A DNA stretch of 64,000 bases from positions 4,650,001 through 4,714,000 of the forward strand of contig NZ_CP013481.2 in assembly GCF_001465595.2 (NCBI RefSeq), written 5' to 3'. Source of the stretch: Pandoraea apista. Its GTDB lineage: Bacteria; Pseudomonadota; Gammaproteobacteria; Burkholderiales; Burkholderiaceae. The notes beneath the pieces are model-generated. The model searched no databases and was not told where the DNA came from. It saw only the letters and a program-made list of their open reading frames with translations. The translations under genes were made by a program, and so were the position numbers. Shown here piece after piece: positions 55,098-64,000 of the stretch. Position 1 is the stretch's first letter, and the number at the start of each line of letters is the position of its first letter.

Positions 55098-56036
55098 TCA
55101 AGCCTCCGGCGCCACGGCACCGCGCCGCTCGACGATCATGCGATACGCCTCGGGACGTCGATGCTTCGCGAAATTGAAGGTGGTGCTCTTGTACGAGTTG
55201 CAAAGGTCGAGGTCGCAACGTGCGATGGCGAGTTCGTCCCCCTTGGTGGAACACGCGGCTACCACTTCCCCCGACGGGGCGATGATGCAGCTCCCGCCGA
55301 TCATCTCGCAGCCCTCCTCCTTGCCCGCCTTCGCGACACCGACCACCCACGTACCGTTCTGGTACGCACCCGCCTGCATCACCAACTGGTTGTGGAACAT
55401 CGACAGGTCGTCGTGCTCCGGCGCCGGCGGGTTGTGCACGGGCGTGTTGTAACCGAGCAGAATCATCTCGACCCCTTGCAGGCCCATCACGCGATAGGTC
55501 TCCGACCAGCGACGGTCGTTGCAAAGCGCCATGCCCATCACCCCGCCGAAACCACGCCAGACGTCGAATGAATCGCCCGGCTCGAAGTAGTACTTTTCGA
55601 GATGCTGAAAGGCGCGCCATGGCTCGTTCTCGGCATGGCCGGGCAGGTGCACCTTGCGATACTTGCCGATGATGTTGCCGTCGGCGCCCACCAGGATCGA
55701 CGTGTTGAAGCGATGCGCGCGACCCGCGTCGTCGAGCGCAATCTCGGCATAGCCGAGGTAGAAGCCGATGCCCAGACGTTTTGCCGTGTCGAACAACACC
55801 TGAGTCTGCGGACCAGGCATCTCACGCTCGTAGAACGCGTCGATCTCGACCGGGTCTTCCATGTACCAGCGCGGGAAAAACGTCGTGAGCGCCAGTTCGG
55901 GAAAGACGACAAGCTGACAGCCCATCGCATGCGCGTTGTGCAGATGAGCGAGCAAACGCTCCATCACGTCGGCTCGTGAATCGGCGCGCTGGATCGGTCC
56001 GAGCTGCGCGGCGGCGACGTTGACGATACGGGACAT
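55098..56036 (-). CDS. N-carbamoyl-D-amino acid hydrolase (nitrilase superfamily)
   Basis: 312 residues closely resembling D-carbamoylase. The catalytic triad is E47 (VFPELALTTFFPRW), K128 (KYRKVHLPGH) and C172 (MALCNDRRWSE). The GYNTPVHNPPAPEHD and QAGAYQNGTWVVGVAK stretches also match that family as I remember it from Agrobacterium. It hydrolyses N-carbamoyl-D-amino acids to D-amino acid, CO2 and ammonia. No hydantoinase is in the window, so N-carbamoyl compounds (ureido acids) would have to be the direct substrate. Start MSRIVNVAAA at 56036 follows AAGGAGATAACGA. Confidence 0.9.
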   Translation of the reverse strand: MSRIVNVAAAQLGPIQRADSRADVMERLLAHLHNAHAMGCQLVVFPELALTTFFPRWYMEDPVEIDAFYEREMPGPQTQVLFDTAKRLGIGFYLGYAEIALDDAGRAHRFNTSILVGADGNIIGKYRKVHLPGHAENEPWRAFQHLEKYYFEPGDSFDVWRGFGGVMGMALCNDRRWSETYRVMGLQGVEMILLGYNTPVHNPPAPEHDDLSMFHNQLVMQAGAYQNGTWVVGVAKAGKEEGCEMIGGSCIIAPSGEVVAACSTKGDELAIARCDLDLCNSYKSTTFNFAKHRRPEAYRMIVERRGAVAPEA

Positions 56037-56123
56037 TTCGTTATCTCCTTGATGAATCTCGATTCCCTGAGCGTCCGGTGATCCGGGCGCCTCCTTCAGG
56101 GGACTGCCAGATAATTGTGTGAA

Positions 56124-57398
56124 CTACGCTGCCAGCTCGGTCATGAGCGCCAGCAGCAGATTGGCCCCCGCGCCAATATCGGCGTCATGGGTAAATTCGG
56201 CCACGTTATGCGAGAGGCCCTTGACGCTCGGCACGAAAATCATGCCGGCCGGGCAGACACGGGCCAGCATCTGCGCGTCGTGCCCCGCACCGCTCGGCAT
56301 ACGGCGCACCGAATGCCCCCGTTCCCGTGCCAGCGACTCGACGCGCGCGACAATGCGCTCGTCGAACTGCACCGGCGCAAAGTCCGCCAGCGAGCGGTGC
56401 GAGATGCGCACCCCCTCGGCCTCAGCCACCGCCTCGGCTTTCGCAAAGACGCGACGCACGGCCTCCGCGAGCACATCGGCGTCGGTGTTGCGCAGGTCGA
56501 CGGTGAAAACCGCGCGGTTCGGAATCACGTTGATGAGATTCGGCGACACCGTGACATGGCCTACGGTCGCCAACTGCGCGCCGCCCAGCTCACGCGCGAC
56601 ATCGCGAGCGAAGGCGGCAATCGCATAGGCCGCGTACCCCGCGTCATGACGCATGCGCATCGGCGTGGTACCCGCGTGGTTCGACACGCCCTCGACCGTA
56701 AACTCGGTCCAGTGAATGCCTTGCACGCCCGTTACGGCACCGATCGCGATGCCCTCATGTTCGAGAACCGGCCCCTGCTCTACGTGCAACTCGACGAACG
56801 CGTGCACATCGGGTTTGCCGACCGGGCGCTCGCCTGCGTAGCCGATACGGGAAAGGTTCTCCCTCACGGTGGTCCCGTCGATCCCGACGGTATCGAGCGC
56901 GTCGTCAAGCGGCATGCCCCCGACGTAGACCAGACTGCCCATCATGTCGGGCGAGAAGCGCGCGCCTTCCTCGTTCGTAAAGAAGCCCACCGCGAGCGGA
57001 CGGCGCGTGACAATCCCCGCATCGTTGAGCGCCGCCACAACCTCAAGGCCGGCAAGCACGCCGAGGTTGCCGTCGTAACGACCGCCGGTGCGCACGGTAT
57101 CGATGTGAGACCCGGTCATGACCGGCGGGCCGTCTTCGCGACCGGCCCGTATCCCCACTACGTTACCGATGGCGTCCACACTCACCGCCAGCCCAAGCTC
57201 GCGCATCCAGCCCGCGACGAGCGTGCGGCCCTCACCGTCCTCATCGGTGAGCGCCAGACGGCAGCACCCGCCGCCCTCGATCGCACCGACTTTCGCCAGT
57301 GCGGCGATGCGGGCCAGCAGGCGCGGCAAATTGATGCGCAAATCCGACATCTCGCCGTGTGGCGAGGCGGCATTCGACGCAGGGAAAAGCATGCTCAT
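56124..57398 (-). CDS. M20 family Zn-dependent amidase, N-carbamoyl-L-amino acid hydrolase/allantoate amidohydrolase type
   Basis: 424 residues. The dizinc motifs are GSHIDTVRTGGRYDGNLGVL, FTNEEGARFSPDMMGS (catalytic glutamates) and ELHVEQGPVLEH. This pattern is the L-carbamoylase/allantoate amidohydrolase/beta-ureidopropionase subgroup (AmaB, HyuC), different from the ArgE/DapE-like protein at the end of the operon. It likely opens a ureido bond, giving amine, CO2 and ammonia. It starts 21 bases after the diaminopropionate ammonia-lyase stop. The frame starts at 57398 (MSMLFPASNA), with good distance to a GGAGC ribosome-binding site. Confidence 0.9.
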   Translation of the reverse strand: MSMLFPASNAASPHGEMSDLRINLPRLLARIAALAKVGAIEGGGCCRLALTDEDGEGRTLVAGWMRELGLAVSVDAIGNVVGIRAGREDGPPVMTGSHIDTVRTGGRYDGNLGVLAGLEVVAALNDAGIVTRRPLAVGFFTNEEGARFSPDMMGSLVYVGGMPLDDALDTVGIDGTTVRENLSRIGYAGERPVGKPDVHAFVELHVEQGPVLEHEGIAIGAVTGVQGIHWTEFTVEGVSNHAGTTPMRMRHDAGYAAYAIAAFARDVARELGGAQLATVGHVTVSPNLINVIPNRAVFTVDLRNTDADVLAEAVRRVFAKAEAVAEAEGVRISHRSLADFAPVQFDERIVARVESLARERGHSVRRMPSGAGHDAQMLARVCPAGMIFVPSVKGLSHNVAEFTHDADIGAGANLLLALMTELAA

Positions 57399-57419
57399 GA
57401 TGCGCTCCGGCTCCGGTAT

Positions 57420-58682
57420 TCAGGCGGCTTGTTTGACGGCGGCCTCTGCCACGGCTTCGGCGGGCTTGCCGACAATCTTCTCGAACAGCGCCGGGTCGGT
57501 CGCACCTTCGCTGCCGAAGACCAGCACACGGCTCGAAGCGTCGAGGCCGAGTTCGGCGCGCGACGCTCCGTCGGCGGCGGCACCAAGGCACCCCGCAAGA
57601 CCCGCCACGGCAGACTCGCCCGCGACCATCGGGGCGTCGCCGAAGCGGCCCTGCGCGAGGATTCGCATCGTCTCCAATGCCGATTCGTCGTCGATGGTCA
57701 GGAACGCTTGTGCGCCCGGGCGCAGAATTTCCCAGGCAAGCAACGACACCTCGCCACACGCCAGCCCGGCCATCACCGTGTCGAGGTCGCCGTGAACGGC
57801 CACGGGCTTGCCGGCGCGCGCGCTCTCAAAAAGGCAAGCCGCCTTGTCCGGCTCGACCACGATGAAGCGCGGACGCGATTCGCCGCGGGTTTCGAGTGTT
57901 TCCCAGAAATGGGCCAGCACAGCGGCGGCCAGACCGCCCACGCCCCCCTGCAAAAAAACGTGCGTCGGCAGTTGTCCTGCCTCGTCGCGGAACTGACGCA
58001 ACGCTTCGTCGGCCATCACCGCGTAGCCTTGCATCACGTCCTTGGGCACGTCCATGTAGCCCGGATACGACGTATCGGACACCACGAAGCGCCCCAGACG
58101 AGCGGCATCCTCCGCCGCCTGACGCACGGCATCGTCATAGTTGCCGGCGGTGCGCACGACCTCTGCGCCATAGTGCGAAATGGCGTCAACGCGCCCTTGA
58201 CTGACCGTGGCATGAACATAGATCACACACTGGCAACCGAAGCGTTGCGCGCCCCACGCCACCGAACGGCCGTGGTTTCCATCGGTTGCGCATGTCACGC
58301 ACAGCGTGCGGGTCAGGTCAGCGAAGCGCCCCGATAGCAGGTCAGCCACGGTAACGCCCGTCTCCCCCATACGCGCCTCGATCTCGCGAATCAGCAGGCG
58401 GCTCACGGCGTACGCGCCCCCCAGCGCCTTGAAGCTTCCCAGACCGAACCGGCCGGCCTCGTCCTTGTAACGGATCTGCGCTACGCGGGCGGCACGCGCC
58501 AATCCGTCGAGCGCCACGAGCGGCGTTTCGGCGTAACCCGGCCAGCGCGTGATTTCGCGCGCTGCCGTGGCAAAAGCGTCGCCGCCCAGAATCGCGCGAC
58601 GCGCTTCGCCGTAAGGTGCACCGGGCTCGACGGCCGGGTTCACGAAGCGTTGCAGACGCAGATTGGGAAGGGGGTGGGTCAT
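57420..58682 (-). CDS. dpaL: Diaminopropionate ammonia-lyase
   Basis: 420-residue fold type II PLP enzyme that converts 2,3-diaminopropionate to pyruvate and two ammonia. PLP lysine K85 is in GLGSFKALGGAYAVSRLL. CATDGNHGRSVAWGAQRFG and VFLQGGVGGLAAAVLAHFW are family-specific. Both the D and L isomers are accepted by known members. It follows the RpiR regulator (45 bases apart) and leads the breakdown genes. Start at 58682 (MTHPLPNLRLQ) follows GAGGAGTTCGT. The E. coli equivalent is ygeX. Confidence 0.93.
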   Translation of the reverse strand: MTHPLPNLRLQRFVNPAVEPGAPYGEARRAILGGDAFATAAREITRWPGYAETPLVALDGLARAARVAQIRYKDEAGRFGLGSFKALGGAYAVSRLLIREIEARMGETGVTVADLLSGRFADLTRTLCVTCATDGNHGRSVAWGAQRFGCQCVIYVHATVSQGRVDAISHYGAEVVRTAGNYDDAVRQAAEDAARLGRFVVSDTSYPGYMDVPKDVMQGYAVMADEALRQFRDEAGQLPTHVFLQGGVGGLAAAVLAHFWETLETRGESRPRFIVVEPDKAACLFESARAGKPVAVHGDLDTVMAGLACGEVSLLAWEILRPGAQAFLTIDDESALETMRILAQGRFGDAPMVAGESAVAGLAGCLGAAADGASRAELGLDASSRVLVFGSEGATDPALFEKIVGKPAEAVAEAAVKQAA

Positions 58683-58727
58683 ACGAACTCCTCGGTTCTC
58701 TGGATAGATCTGTCGGTGAAAGACCGG

Positions 58728-59588
58728 CTACCGGCGCAAATCGCCGTAGTCGTCGTGCAAGCGTTCGATGTGGGCGAGGCGCTCTCGCGCCGCCTCTCCC
58801 AGGGCGATGCCCAGACGCGTGCATAGGTGGTTGATCAGGCTCATGGCGGCCACATACGAATCGAACATGCCGGCCGTGCGATTCACGCAGCGCAGCACGA
58901 TGTCGCTACGCGCCGGCAGTTCTGTCGCAGTCGGGTCGGTCAGAATCACGACGCGAGCCCCCACGCGGTTGGCATGCTCGACCATTGGGCGCAGCAGCGT
59001 CACGCGGCGGCGAAAGTCCATCACGACGAGCATGTCGTCGGCGGTCATGTCAGCCAGATCTTCCGCCAGATTCAGGCCTGCGCCCGGCACGAGCAGCACG
59101 CCGTCTCGCACCTGAGTGAGCAACGCCCACATGTATTGCGCGAGCACCCGGCCGTTGCGAAACCCCGCGATGAAGACACGCCGGGCGCGCGTACCGATTT
59201 CCACGGCCCGCTCAACGTCTGCCGCGTCGATACGCTCAAAGGTGTGCGCCAGATTCTGCAGATCCGTCGCCAGATGCGCACCCAGCGCGCCTTCCGGGGC
59301 GTCACTGGCAGTCTCGGGCGTGGTAATGCCCGCCAGAGCGAAGAGCGGCGAGCCGTGATCCGCGTCGTCGCGCATGCGTGTGCGCAGATCGTTGAACGTC
59401 TCATAGCCCAGGCGCTTGAAGAAGCGCGCCGCCGATGCCTTCGATACCTCGGCCATCTCGGCCAACTCGGTGGCGGAATACGAGGCCAACTGCGGCAAAT
59501 GGGCCAGCGTCACGTCCGCCAGACGCTTCTCGCTGGGCGTGAAATCGTCTTGTAGTTGCAGAATCCGGTCTTGAAGGGTGCCGTTCAT
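58728..59588 (-). CDS. RpiR (MurR) family transcriptional regulator
   Basis: 286 residues. N-terminal HTH_6 domain has ATELAEMAEVSKASAARFFKRLGYETF. The SIS domain (about 125-265) has RVFIAGFRNGRVLAQYMWALL and DMLVVMDFRRRV, so the usual Ser-rich sugar-phosphate loop is altered. The start is MNGTLQDRIL at 59588. It is the first gene of the diaminopropionate operon and divergent from the MORN gene. It resembles the regulator of the D-amino acid cassette at 35205-36086 in type only. Inducer unknown. Confidence 0.88.
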   Translation of the reverse strand: MNGTLQDRILQLQDDFTPSEKRLADVTLAHLPQLASYSATELAEMAEVSKASAARFFKRLGYETFNDLRTRMRDDADHGSPLFALAGITTPETASDAPEGALGAHLATDLQNLAHTFERIDAADVERAVEIGTRARRVFIAGFRNGRVLAQYMWALLTQVRDGVLLVPGAGLNLAEDLADMTADDMLVVMDFRRRVTLLRPMVEHANRVGARVVILTDPTATELPARSDIVLRCVNRTAGMFDSYVAAMSLINHLCTRLGIALGEAARERLAHIERLHDDYGDLRR

Positions 59589-59905
59589 GGTCCTTTCCAA
59601 TCGCCCGTCCGTTGCCGGGTGGGCGCAAAGTTGCAGGTTCCAGCATGCTGCCACCGACTGCGCCATTTGCATCGCGCGTTTCAGTGGCTGTTGTTTTTTG
59701 GAACTTATGTTTCAGTAAACTATGTAAACGAAAATAAAGTGTCAAAGAAAAAATAATCTTTTTATGGTCGGCGGCCCCGCATCGCCCGGCGCCCAATGGC
59801 TTGCCCTCCCAGGCGCCAATCCTCCAGATAGGGGATACACAGTGGCTCGATCGTTTGCTATCTTCGCGAGCAAACAGTCCTACATAGAAGATCAGGGAGA
59901 AAGTC
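59589..59905. promoter_or_regulatory. AT-rich divergent promoter region of the RpiR operon and MORN gene
   Basis: 317 bases without a gene. The part 59690-59765 is strongly AT-rich and includes GTTTCAGTAAAC (an inverted GTTT/AAAC pair) followed by TATGTAAACG. This could be the RpiR operator. The rightward MORN gene has its ribosome-binding site AGGGAGAAAGTC just before 59906. Confidence 0.45.
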
Positions 59906-61216
59906 ATGGCTCACGGGCGGCACTTCAGGCGCAGCGCGATGCTCGCGCTCGGCGTTGCAGGCGTATATGGCCTGCTGGGCAGCTTTGCGGCGCATGCTGA
60001 AGGCTGGGTCACGCTTTCCAACAAAGATTGCAAAGTGTGGTCGAACGACCCGAGCAACACCGGCATCACATGGACCGCGACATGGTCTGGCCCGTGCAAG
60101 AACGGCTATGCCGACGGGCCGGGCGTTGAGGAGTGGTTCAAGGACGGGGTTTTCGATCAGCGCCTGGAAGGTGAGCTGAGCAAAGGTAAGCGGGCCGGCG
60201 TCGGCACCTACACGTGGGCGAGCGGCAATCGCTATGAAGGCCCCTTTGTCGACGACCAACGCACCGGCAAAGGAAAATTCTTCTGGAGCAACGGCGACAC
60301 CTACGAGGGAGACTTCGTCGCAGGCAAACGCACGGGCAAAGGCATCTACGTGTGGGCTAACGGGAAGCGGTACGAGGGTGACGTTCTCAACGACAGCATG
60401 ACCGGTCAGGGCTATCAACTCGAACCCAACGGCAACACCTACCGCGGCCAGTGGGCCGAAAACACGTTCGACGGCCCCGGTGTCATTACCTTTGCGTCCG
60501 ATGGTTCCGTGCGCGCCGGTCAGTTCGTCAAAGGCAAGATCTACGACGGCACCGACACTCGCGCCGACGGCACACTCATTGCCACTTACACCAACGGCGT
60601 GCGCTCACGCGCCTCCGCGCCCTCCAACGACGGTCCCGGTGTGTTGTCTTTCGTCGCAGGTCTGTTGGGCGCCGCTGCGCAGGGCGTCGCAAGCGGCGGC
60701 GGACGCAACGCCGCCCAATATCAGGCCGTCGCCACGGCATTGCAGGCGACGTCGGGAACGGCCTCGCCATCGGCGATGCCCGTCGCATCTCCGGGCACAT
60801 CTCCGGGCGCGCAGCCGGTATCGCCGGCCGGAAATTACGGCGGGTCTTCCAGCGGCAACGGCGCCAGTGCCGGGCGCAAGACGGTCGCCCCGATCCAGGG
60901 CTGCATCGAACAGGTGCGTATCGCACGCGGCGCCACAGGTTGGGGAGGCTGGTGGGACATGGAAACCGGCATCAAGAACACATGCGGCTACCCCGTCAAT
61001 GTCGCCTGGTGCATCACGGGCGACAATACAGCCGATTCCGCCGCCCGTTGCGAGAAGCAGTACTCAGGCTTTTACGGTCTGGAACCGGGCCAGCAAACGT
61101 CGCTGCAAGCCGATCGTTTCGGCACCCTGCAAACGCTCATCTGCAAGGAACCGGCGCGGCCGCTCAACATTACGTGGAGCGGCACGCGCTTCACAGGGCA
61201 GTGCGTGCTTCTCTGA
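59906..61216 (+). CDS. Secreted MORN-repeat protein with cysteine-rich C-terminal domain
   Basis: 436 residues. The signal peptide is AMLALGVAGVYGLLGSFAAHA. Residues about 85-215 hold five to six MORN repeats (for example YEGDFVAGKRTGKGIYVWANGKR), more regular in the middle than at the ends. A Pro/Ser/Gly/Ala-rich linker (about 250-320) leads to a compact C-terminal domain with six cysteines (CIEQVRIARG, NTCGYPVNVAWC, RCEKQYSGFYG, TLICKE, GQCVLL), probably disulfide-bonded in the periplasm. The C-terminal domain is seen in many uncharacterised proteobacterial proteins; its role is unknown. MORN repeats suggest binding to lipid or peptidoglycan. Confidence 0.85.
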   Translation: MAHGRHFRRSAMLALGVAGVYGLLGSFAAHAEGWVTLSNKDCKVWSNDPSNTGITWTATWSGPCKNGYADGPGVEEWFKDGVFDQRLEGELSKGKRAGVGTYTWASGNRYEGPFVDDQRTGKGKFFWSNGDTYEGDFVAGKRTGKGIYVWANGKRYEGDVLNDSMTGQGYQLEPNGNTYRGQWAENTFDGPGVITFASDGSVRAGQFVKGKIYDGTDTRADGTLIATYTNGVRSRASAPSNDGPGVLSFVAGLLGAAAQGVASGGGRNAAQYQAVATALQATSGTASPSAMPVASPGTSPGAQPVSPAGNYGGSSSGNGASAGRKTVAPIQGCIEQVRIARGATGWGGWWDMETGIKNTCGYPVNVAWCITGDNTADSAARCEKQYSGFYGLEPGQQTSLQADRFGTLQTLICKEPARPLNITWSGTRFTGQCVLL

Positions 61217-61222
61217 TCAGAT

Positions 61223-62734
61223 TTACTTCGCTGTCGGCATCGCGAACTCGGCGCCCTTTTCAGTGCTCTCCGGCCAGCGCTGCATGATCGACTTCTGCTT
61301 GGTGTAGAAACGCACGCCCTCTTCACCGTAGGCGTGCATGTCGCCGAACAGGCTGCGCTTCCAGCCACCGAAGCCGTGCCACGCCATCGGCACCGGAATC
61401 GGCACATTGATACCGACCATGCCCACCTCGATGCGACGTCCGAATTCGCGCGCGATGTGGCCGTCGCGTGTGTAGCACGCCACGCCGTTGCCGAACTCGT
61501 GTGCGTTGATCAGATCGATGGCTTCGGTGAAGTCCTTCACGCGCACGCAGGCGAGTACCGGACCAAAGATCTCTTCCTTGTAGATGCGCATGTCCGGGGT
61601 CACGTGATCGAACAACGTGCCGCCCGTGAAGAAGCCCTCTTCATGACCCGGCACCTTCAGGCCGCGGCCGTCGACGACCAGCTTGGCGCCTTCTTCCACG
61701 CCCAGCGCGATATAGCTCTCGATACGCTCCAACGATTGACGGGTGACGATCGGGCCCATCTCGGCGTCCGGTTCCATGCCGTTCTTGATAACCAGCGTGC
61801 GGGCGCGCTCGGCCAGACGGTCCATGATCTTGTCGCCCACGTCGCCAACCAGCACCGCCACCGAAATCGCCATACAGCGCTCGCCCGCCGAGCCGTAGCC
61901 CGCGCCGACCAGCGCGTCGATGGCCTGATCGAGATCGGCGTCGGGCATCACGACCATGTGGTTCTTTGCGCCGCCCAGCGCCTGCACGCGCTTGCCGTGC
62001 TTCGCGCCGGTCTCGTAGATGTAGTTCGCAATCGGGGTCGAACCGACAAAGCTGATCGCCTTGACGTCTGGATGCGTGAGCAGTGCATCGACCACGACCT
62101 TGTCGCCCTGCACCACGTTGAAAATGCCATCCGGCAGGCCAGCCTGCTTGAGCAGGTCGGCCATGAAGAGCGAGGCCGACGGATCGCGCTCGCTGGGCTT
62201 CAGGACGAAGGCGTTGCCTGCGGCAATCGCCACCGGGAACATCCAGCAAGGCACCATGCACGGGAAATTGAACGGCGTAATGCCGGCCACCACGCCAAGT
62301 GCCTGACGCGTGGTCCAGTTATCGATCCCGGTCGACACCTGCTCCGTGTAGTCGCCTTTGAGCAGTTGCGGCATGCCGCAGGCGAATTCGATCACGTCGA
62401 TACCGCGCGAGACTTCCCCCTGCGCGTCCGTGAACACCTTGCCGTGTTCGGCGGTAATGATCGCGGCAAGTTCGTCGCGATGCTGGTTCATCAATTCCAG
62501 AAACTTCAGCATGACGCGCGCACGGCGAATGGGCGGCGTGTTGCTCCATGCCGGGAACGCCGCCTTGGCGCTTGCCACTGCCGCCTCGACGTCGGACACG
62601 TCGCCCAGCACCAGTCGACGCGCGCTGGCACCCGTGGCCGGGTTGAAGACCGGCTGAGTCCGCTCGCTGTTCCCCTTCACGCGCTGGCCCTGAATGTAGT
62701 GAACCACGTCGGCGGTATCGTTGAACGCTTGCAT
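61223..62734 (-). CDS. mmsA: CoA-acylating methylmalonate-semialdehyde dehydrogenase
   Basis: 503-residue aldehyde dehydrogenase superfamily member. The NAD site is [20 protein letters not shown], the coenzyme lysine lies in KPSERDPS, and the catalytic cysteine is in [14 protein letters not shown]. The N-terminal VHYIQGQRV matches mmsA family proteins. It oxidises methylmalonate or malonate semialdehyde to propionyl-CoA or acetyl-CoA in valine, inositol or beta-alanine breakdown. It is divergent from a LysR regulator, which is the likely activator. The start at 62734 ([10 protein letters not shown]) was chosen because the rest of the frame upstream overlaps the promoter. No mmsB is next to it. 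Confidence 0.93.
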   Translation of the reverse strand: MQAFNDTADVVHYIQGQRVKGNSERTQPVFNPATGASARRLVLGDVSDVEAAVASAKAAFPAWSNTPPIRRARVMLKFLELMNQHRDELAAIITAEHGKVFTDAQGEVSRGIDVIEFACGMPQLLKGDYTEQVSTGIDNWTTRQALGVVAGITPFNFPCMVPCWMFPVAIAAGNAFVLKPSERDPSASLFMADLLKQAGLPDGIFNVVQGDKVVVDALLTHPDVKAISFVGSTPIANYIYETGAKHGKRVQALGGAKNHMVVMPDADLDQAIDALVGAGYGSAGERCMAISVAVLVGDVGDKIMDRLAERARTLVIKNGMEPDAEMGPIVTRQSLERIESYIALGVEEGAKLVVDGRGLKVPGHEEGFFTGGTLFDHVTPDMRIYKEEIFGPVLACVRVKDFTEAIDLINAHEFGNGVACYTRDGHIAREFGRRIEVGMVGINVPIPVPMAWHGFGGWKRSLFGDMHAYGEEGVRFYTKQKSIMQRWPESTEKGAEFAMPTAK

Positions 62735-62806
62735 TTCGACTCCTGATGAATTGATGAACGATGCCAGCAGTGTATGAATCGCCGGGGGCCACGCATAGGC
62801 GCTATC

Positions 62807-62827
62807 ATTGAACTCATTGTTTTCAAT
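62807..62827. promoter_or_regulatory. Candidate LysR-type operator between mmsA and LysR
   Basis: ATTGAA (62807-62812) and TTCAAT (62822-62827) form a 6-base inverted repeat with 9 bases between. The second arm overlaps the LysR start codon. Such palindromes with a T-N11-A core are typical of LysR sites, and the position suits autoregulation plus mmsA control. Confidence 0.45.
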
Positions 62828-63785
62828 GTCGAACAATCAACTGATGGAACCGGAAAAAATCGAGGGCCTCTGGACACACCTTCATTGGCTGACGGTGCTG
62901 GCTGAACAAGGCAGCTTTACGGCCGCCGCGGCCCGGTTGGGCGTGAGCAAGGCGGCAATGAGTCAGCGCATTGCCGAACTGGAGCGTGCCGCAGGCGTGT
63001 CGCTTGTGCAGCGCACCACGCGCAGTGTTCGCTTTACGGAAGCGGGGCAACAGCTTGTCGACGACACGCGTGGCCAGTACGAGCGTATCGCGACCAGTTT
63101 TTCGAACGTGCGAGATCAGGCCGGCGTGGCGAGAGGCTTGATTCGTGTCACGGCCCCCGTTGCGCTCGGGCGCCAGCAGGTCATTCCGAAGTTGTCGCAG
63201 TTCGTGCGTGAGCATCCGGAAGTCCGGGTGCAACTCGACCTGTCCGACCGACTGAGTTCGATTGCGACGGAGGGCTTCGATCTCGCCATCCGGCACAGCA
63301 CGAACGCTCCCGAGACTCACGTGGCCTGGAAACTCTGCGATACGCGCTCGTTCATTGTCGCCACGCGCGCCTATTTGAGGCGACGCGGCACACCCACGAC
63401 GCCCGCGGACCTGACAGCGCACGATTGCCTTTCCTACCCGCGCGCGCAAACGGCGAACACCTGGTCGTTCGAACCCAGCACCGGGCGCAGATCTGCCGGA
63501 GGGCCGGTGACGATCAACGTCAGTGGCCCTGTGGCGGCGAACAATAGCGAAGCCCTGCGCGACGCTGCGCTGGACGATCTGGGTATTGCGCTGCTGCCCG
63601 ATTTCACGGCACAGGCGGCCGTTGGCACAGGCAAGCTGGTGGTGCTGTTGCCCGAATGGCGGCCGGTCGGTGCATTCGCCGAGCGAATCTATGTGGTGCG
63701 CCCGTACGCGTCGCATGTGCCGCGGGCTGTCAAACTGTTTGTCGATTACTTGCGCGGCGCGTTTGCCGACGGGTTTCCCTGTTGA
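62826..63785 (+). CDS. LysR family transcriptional regulator
   Basis: 319 residues. HTH about 20-75: [28 protein letters not shown]. The C-terminal substrate domain has [25 protein letters not shown]. Divergent from mmsA and likely its regulator, with the ligand possibly a semialdehyde-related acid. The ATG at 62826 ([11 protein letters not shown]) is used; an in-frame TTG lies 18 bases upstream. The inverted repeat at the start suggests autoregulation. Confidence 0.9.
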   Translation: MSNNQLMEPEKIEGLWTHLHWLTVLAEQGSFTAAAARLGVSKAAMSQRIAELERAAGVSLVQRTTRSVRFTEAGQQLVDDTRGQYERIATSFSNVRDQAGVARGLIRVTAPVALGRQQVIPKLSQFVREHPEVRVQLDLSDRLSSIATEGFDLAIRHSTNAPETHVAWKLCDTRSFIVATRAYLRRRGTPTTPADLTAHDCLSYPRAQTANTWSFEPSTGRRSAGGPVTINVSGPVAANNSEALRDAALDDLGIALLPDFTAQAAVGTGKLVVLLPEWRPVGAFAERIYVVRPYASHVPRAVKLFVDYLRGAFADGFPC

Positions 63786-63895
63786 GTGCCCAGGGCATCT
63801 GCGACGCACACGAGTGCAGAGTCGAACGAGTGGACAATGGCTTCGGTGGCATACTGACGGCAACGTTCGGCGTAGTCATCACGCAAGGCATTGGC

Positions 63896-64000
63896 ATGTC
63901 CATCAAACTCTCTTCTCACGATCTCCGGCAAATCAGTGCCGGCACATTGCTGCACTACAACACGAACGCCGACGATTTCCGCGAAGGCACCCGGGATCAT
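63896..64000 (+). CDS. SAM-dependent methyltransferase, partial (5' end only)
   Basis: The first 35 codons read MSIKLSSHDLRQISAGTLLH, then YNTNADDFREGTRDH, which resembles class I methyltransferases with an N-terminal YNxxADxFxxGTRDHDV motif. The rest lies beyond the window, so the domain and end cannot be checked. No strong ribosome-binding site is evident (GCAAGGCATTGGC). Confidence 0.6.
   Translation, partial: MSIKLSSHDLRQISAGTLLHYNTNADDFREGTRDH

Noticed and set aside
1..64000. CRISPR arrays, transposases, phage genes
   Set aside because: No regularly spaced repeats, DDE motifs or phage structural proteins were found by reading.

Overview
The window is high-GC chromosomal DNA from a betaproteobacterium. 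Gene order and protein style (HIT, DUF971, ubiE, Tim44-like, ubiJ, ubiB; FmdB, DUF502, aspS, nudB, clsB; the very large DUF3683 FAD/Fe-S oxidoreductase) point to Burkholderiaceae. Pandoraea or a near relative is my guess from memory, not something the sequence proves. I saw no rRNA, tRNA, CRISPR array, transposase or integrase.

Layout. (1) 1-4323: fatty-acid beta-oxidation operon (TetR regulator, acyl-CoA dehydrogenase, hydroxyacyl-CoA dehydrogenase/enoyl-CoA hydratase cut by the window edge). (2) 4523-9308: leftward housekeeping run fmdB-like, DUF502, aspS, nudB, clsB. (3) 9469-17250: leftward HIT, DUF971, ubiE, Tim44-like, ubiJ, ubiB (ubiquinone synthesis), a TPMT-like methyltransferase and a sodium:solute symporter. 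(4) 17316-23052: CPA1 Na+/H+ antiporter and a 1331-residue FAD/4Fe-4S oxidoreductase. (5) 23631-27926: two-subunit Mo-hydroxylase (isoquinoline oxidoreductase type), a YqaA-like membrane protein and a MocA-like cytidylyltransferase for its cofactor. (6) 28047-31425: ilvA, a cytosolic 5'-nucleotidase, queF. (7) 31522-33158: an orphan SycD/LcrH-type (type III secretion) chaperone with two paralogous two-TM proteins and a duplicated upstream region. (8) 33281-37521: D-amino acid cassette (N-acyl-D-amino acid deacylase, RidA, RpiR regulator, divergent PLP amino acid deaminase). (9) 37623-39783: MFS exporter with MarR regulator and a palindromic operator. (10) About 39.9-47.2 kb: lower-GC accessory segment of mostly single genes (HAD phosphatase, cytochrome c, SMI1/SUKH protein, SulP transporter, CPT-like kinase, hypotheticals) separated by intergenic copies of a degenerate hairpin motif. 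(11) 47275-51918: FtrA-type regulator divergent from a rhodanese, GNAT, LysR, VOC protein. (12) 52365-59588: leftward operon of RpiR regulator, diaminopropionate ammonia-lyase, M20 carbamoylase, D-carbamoylase, MFS importer and M20 deacylase, read here as a route for N-substituted 2,3-diaminopropionates or ureido compounds. (13) 59906-64000: secreted MORN-repeat protein, mmsA with divergent LysR, and the start of a methyltransferase.

The most unusual parts are the chaperone/paralogous-membrane-protein locus (31.5-33.3 kb), the diaminopropionate/ureide operon (52.4-59.6 kb) and the hairpin-separated accessory segment (39.9-47.2 kb).
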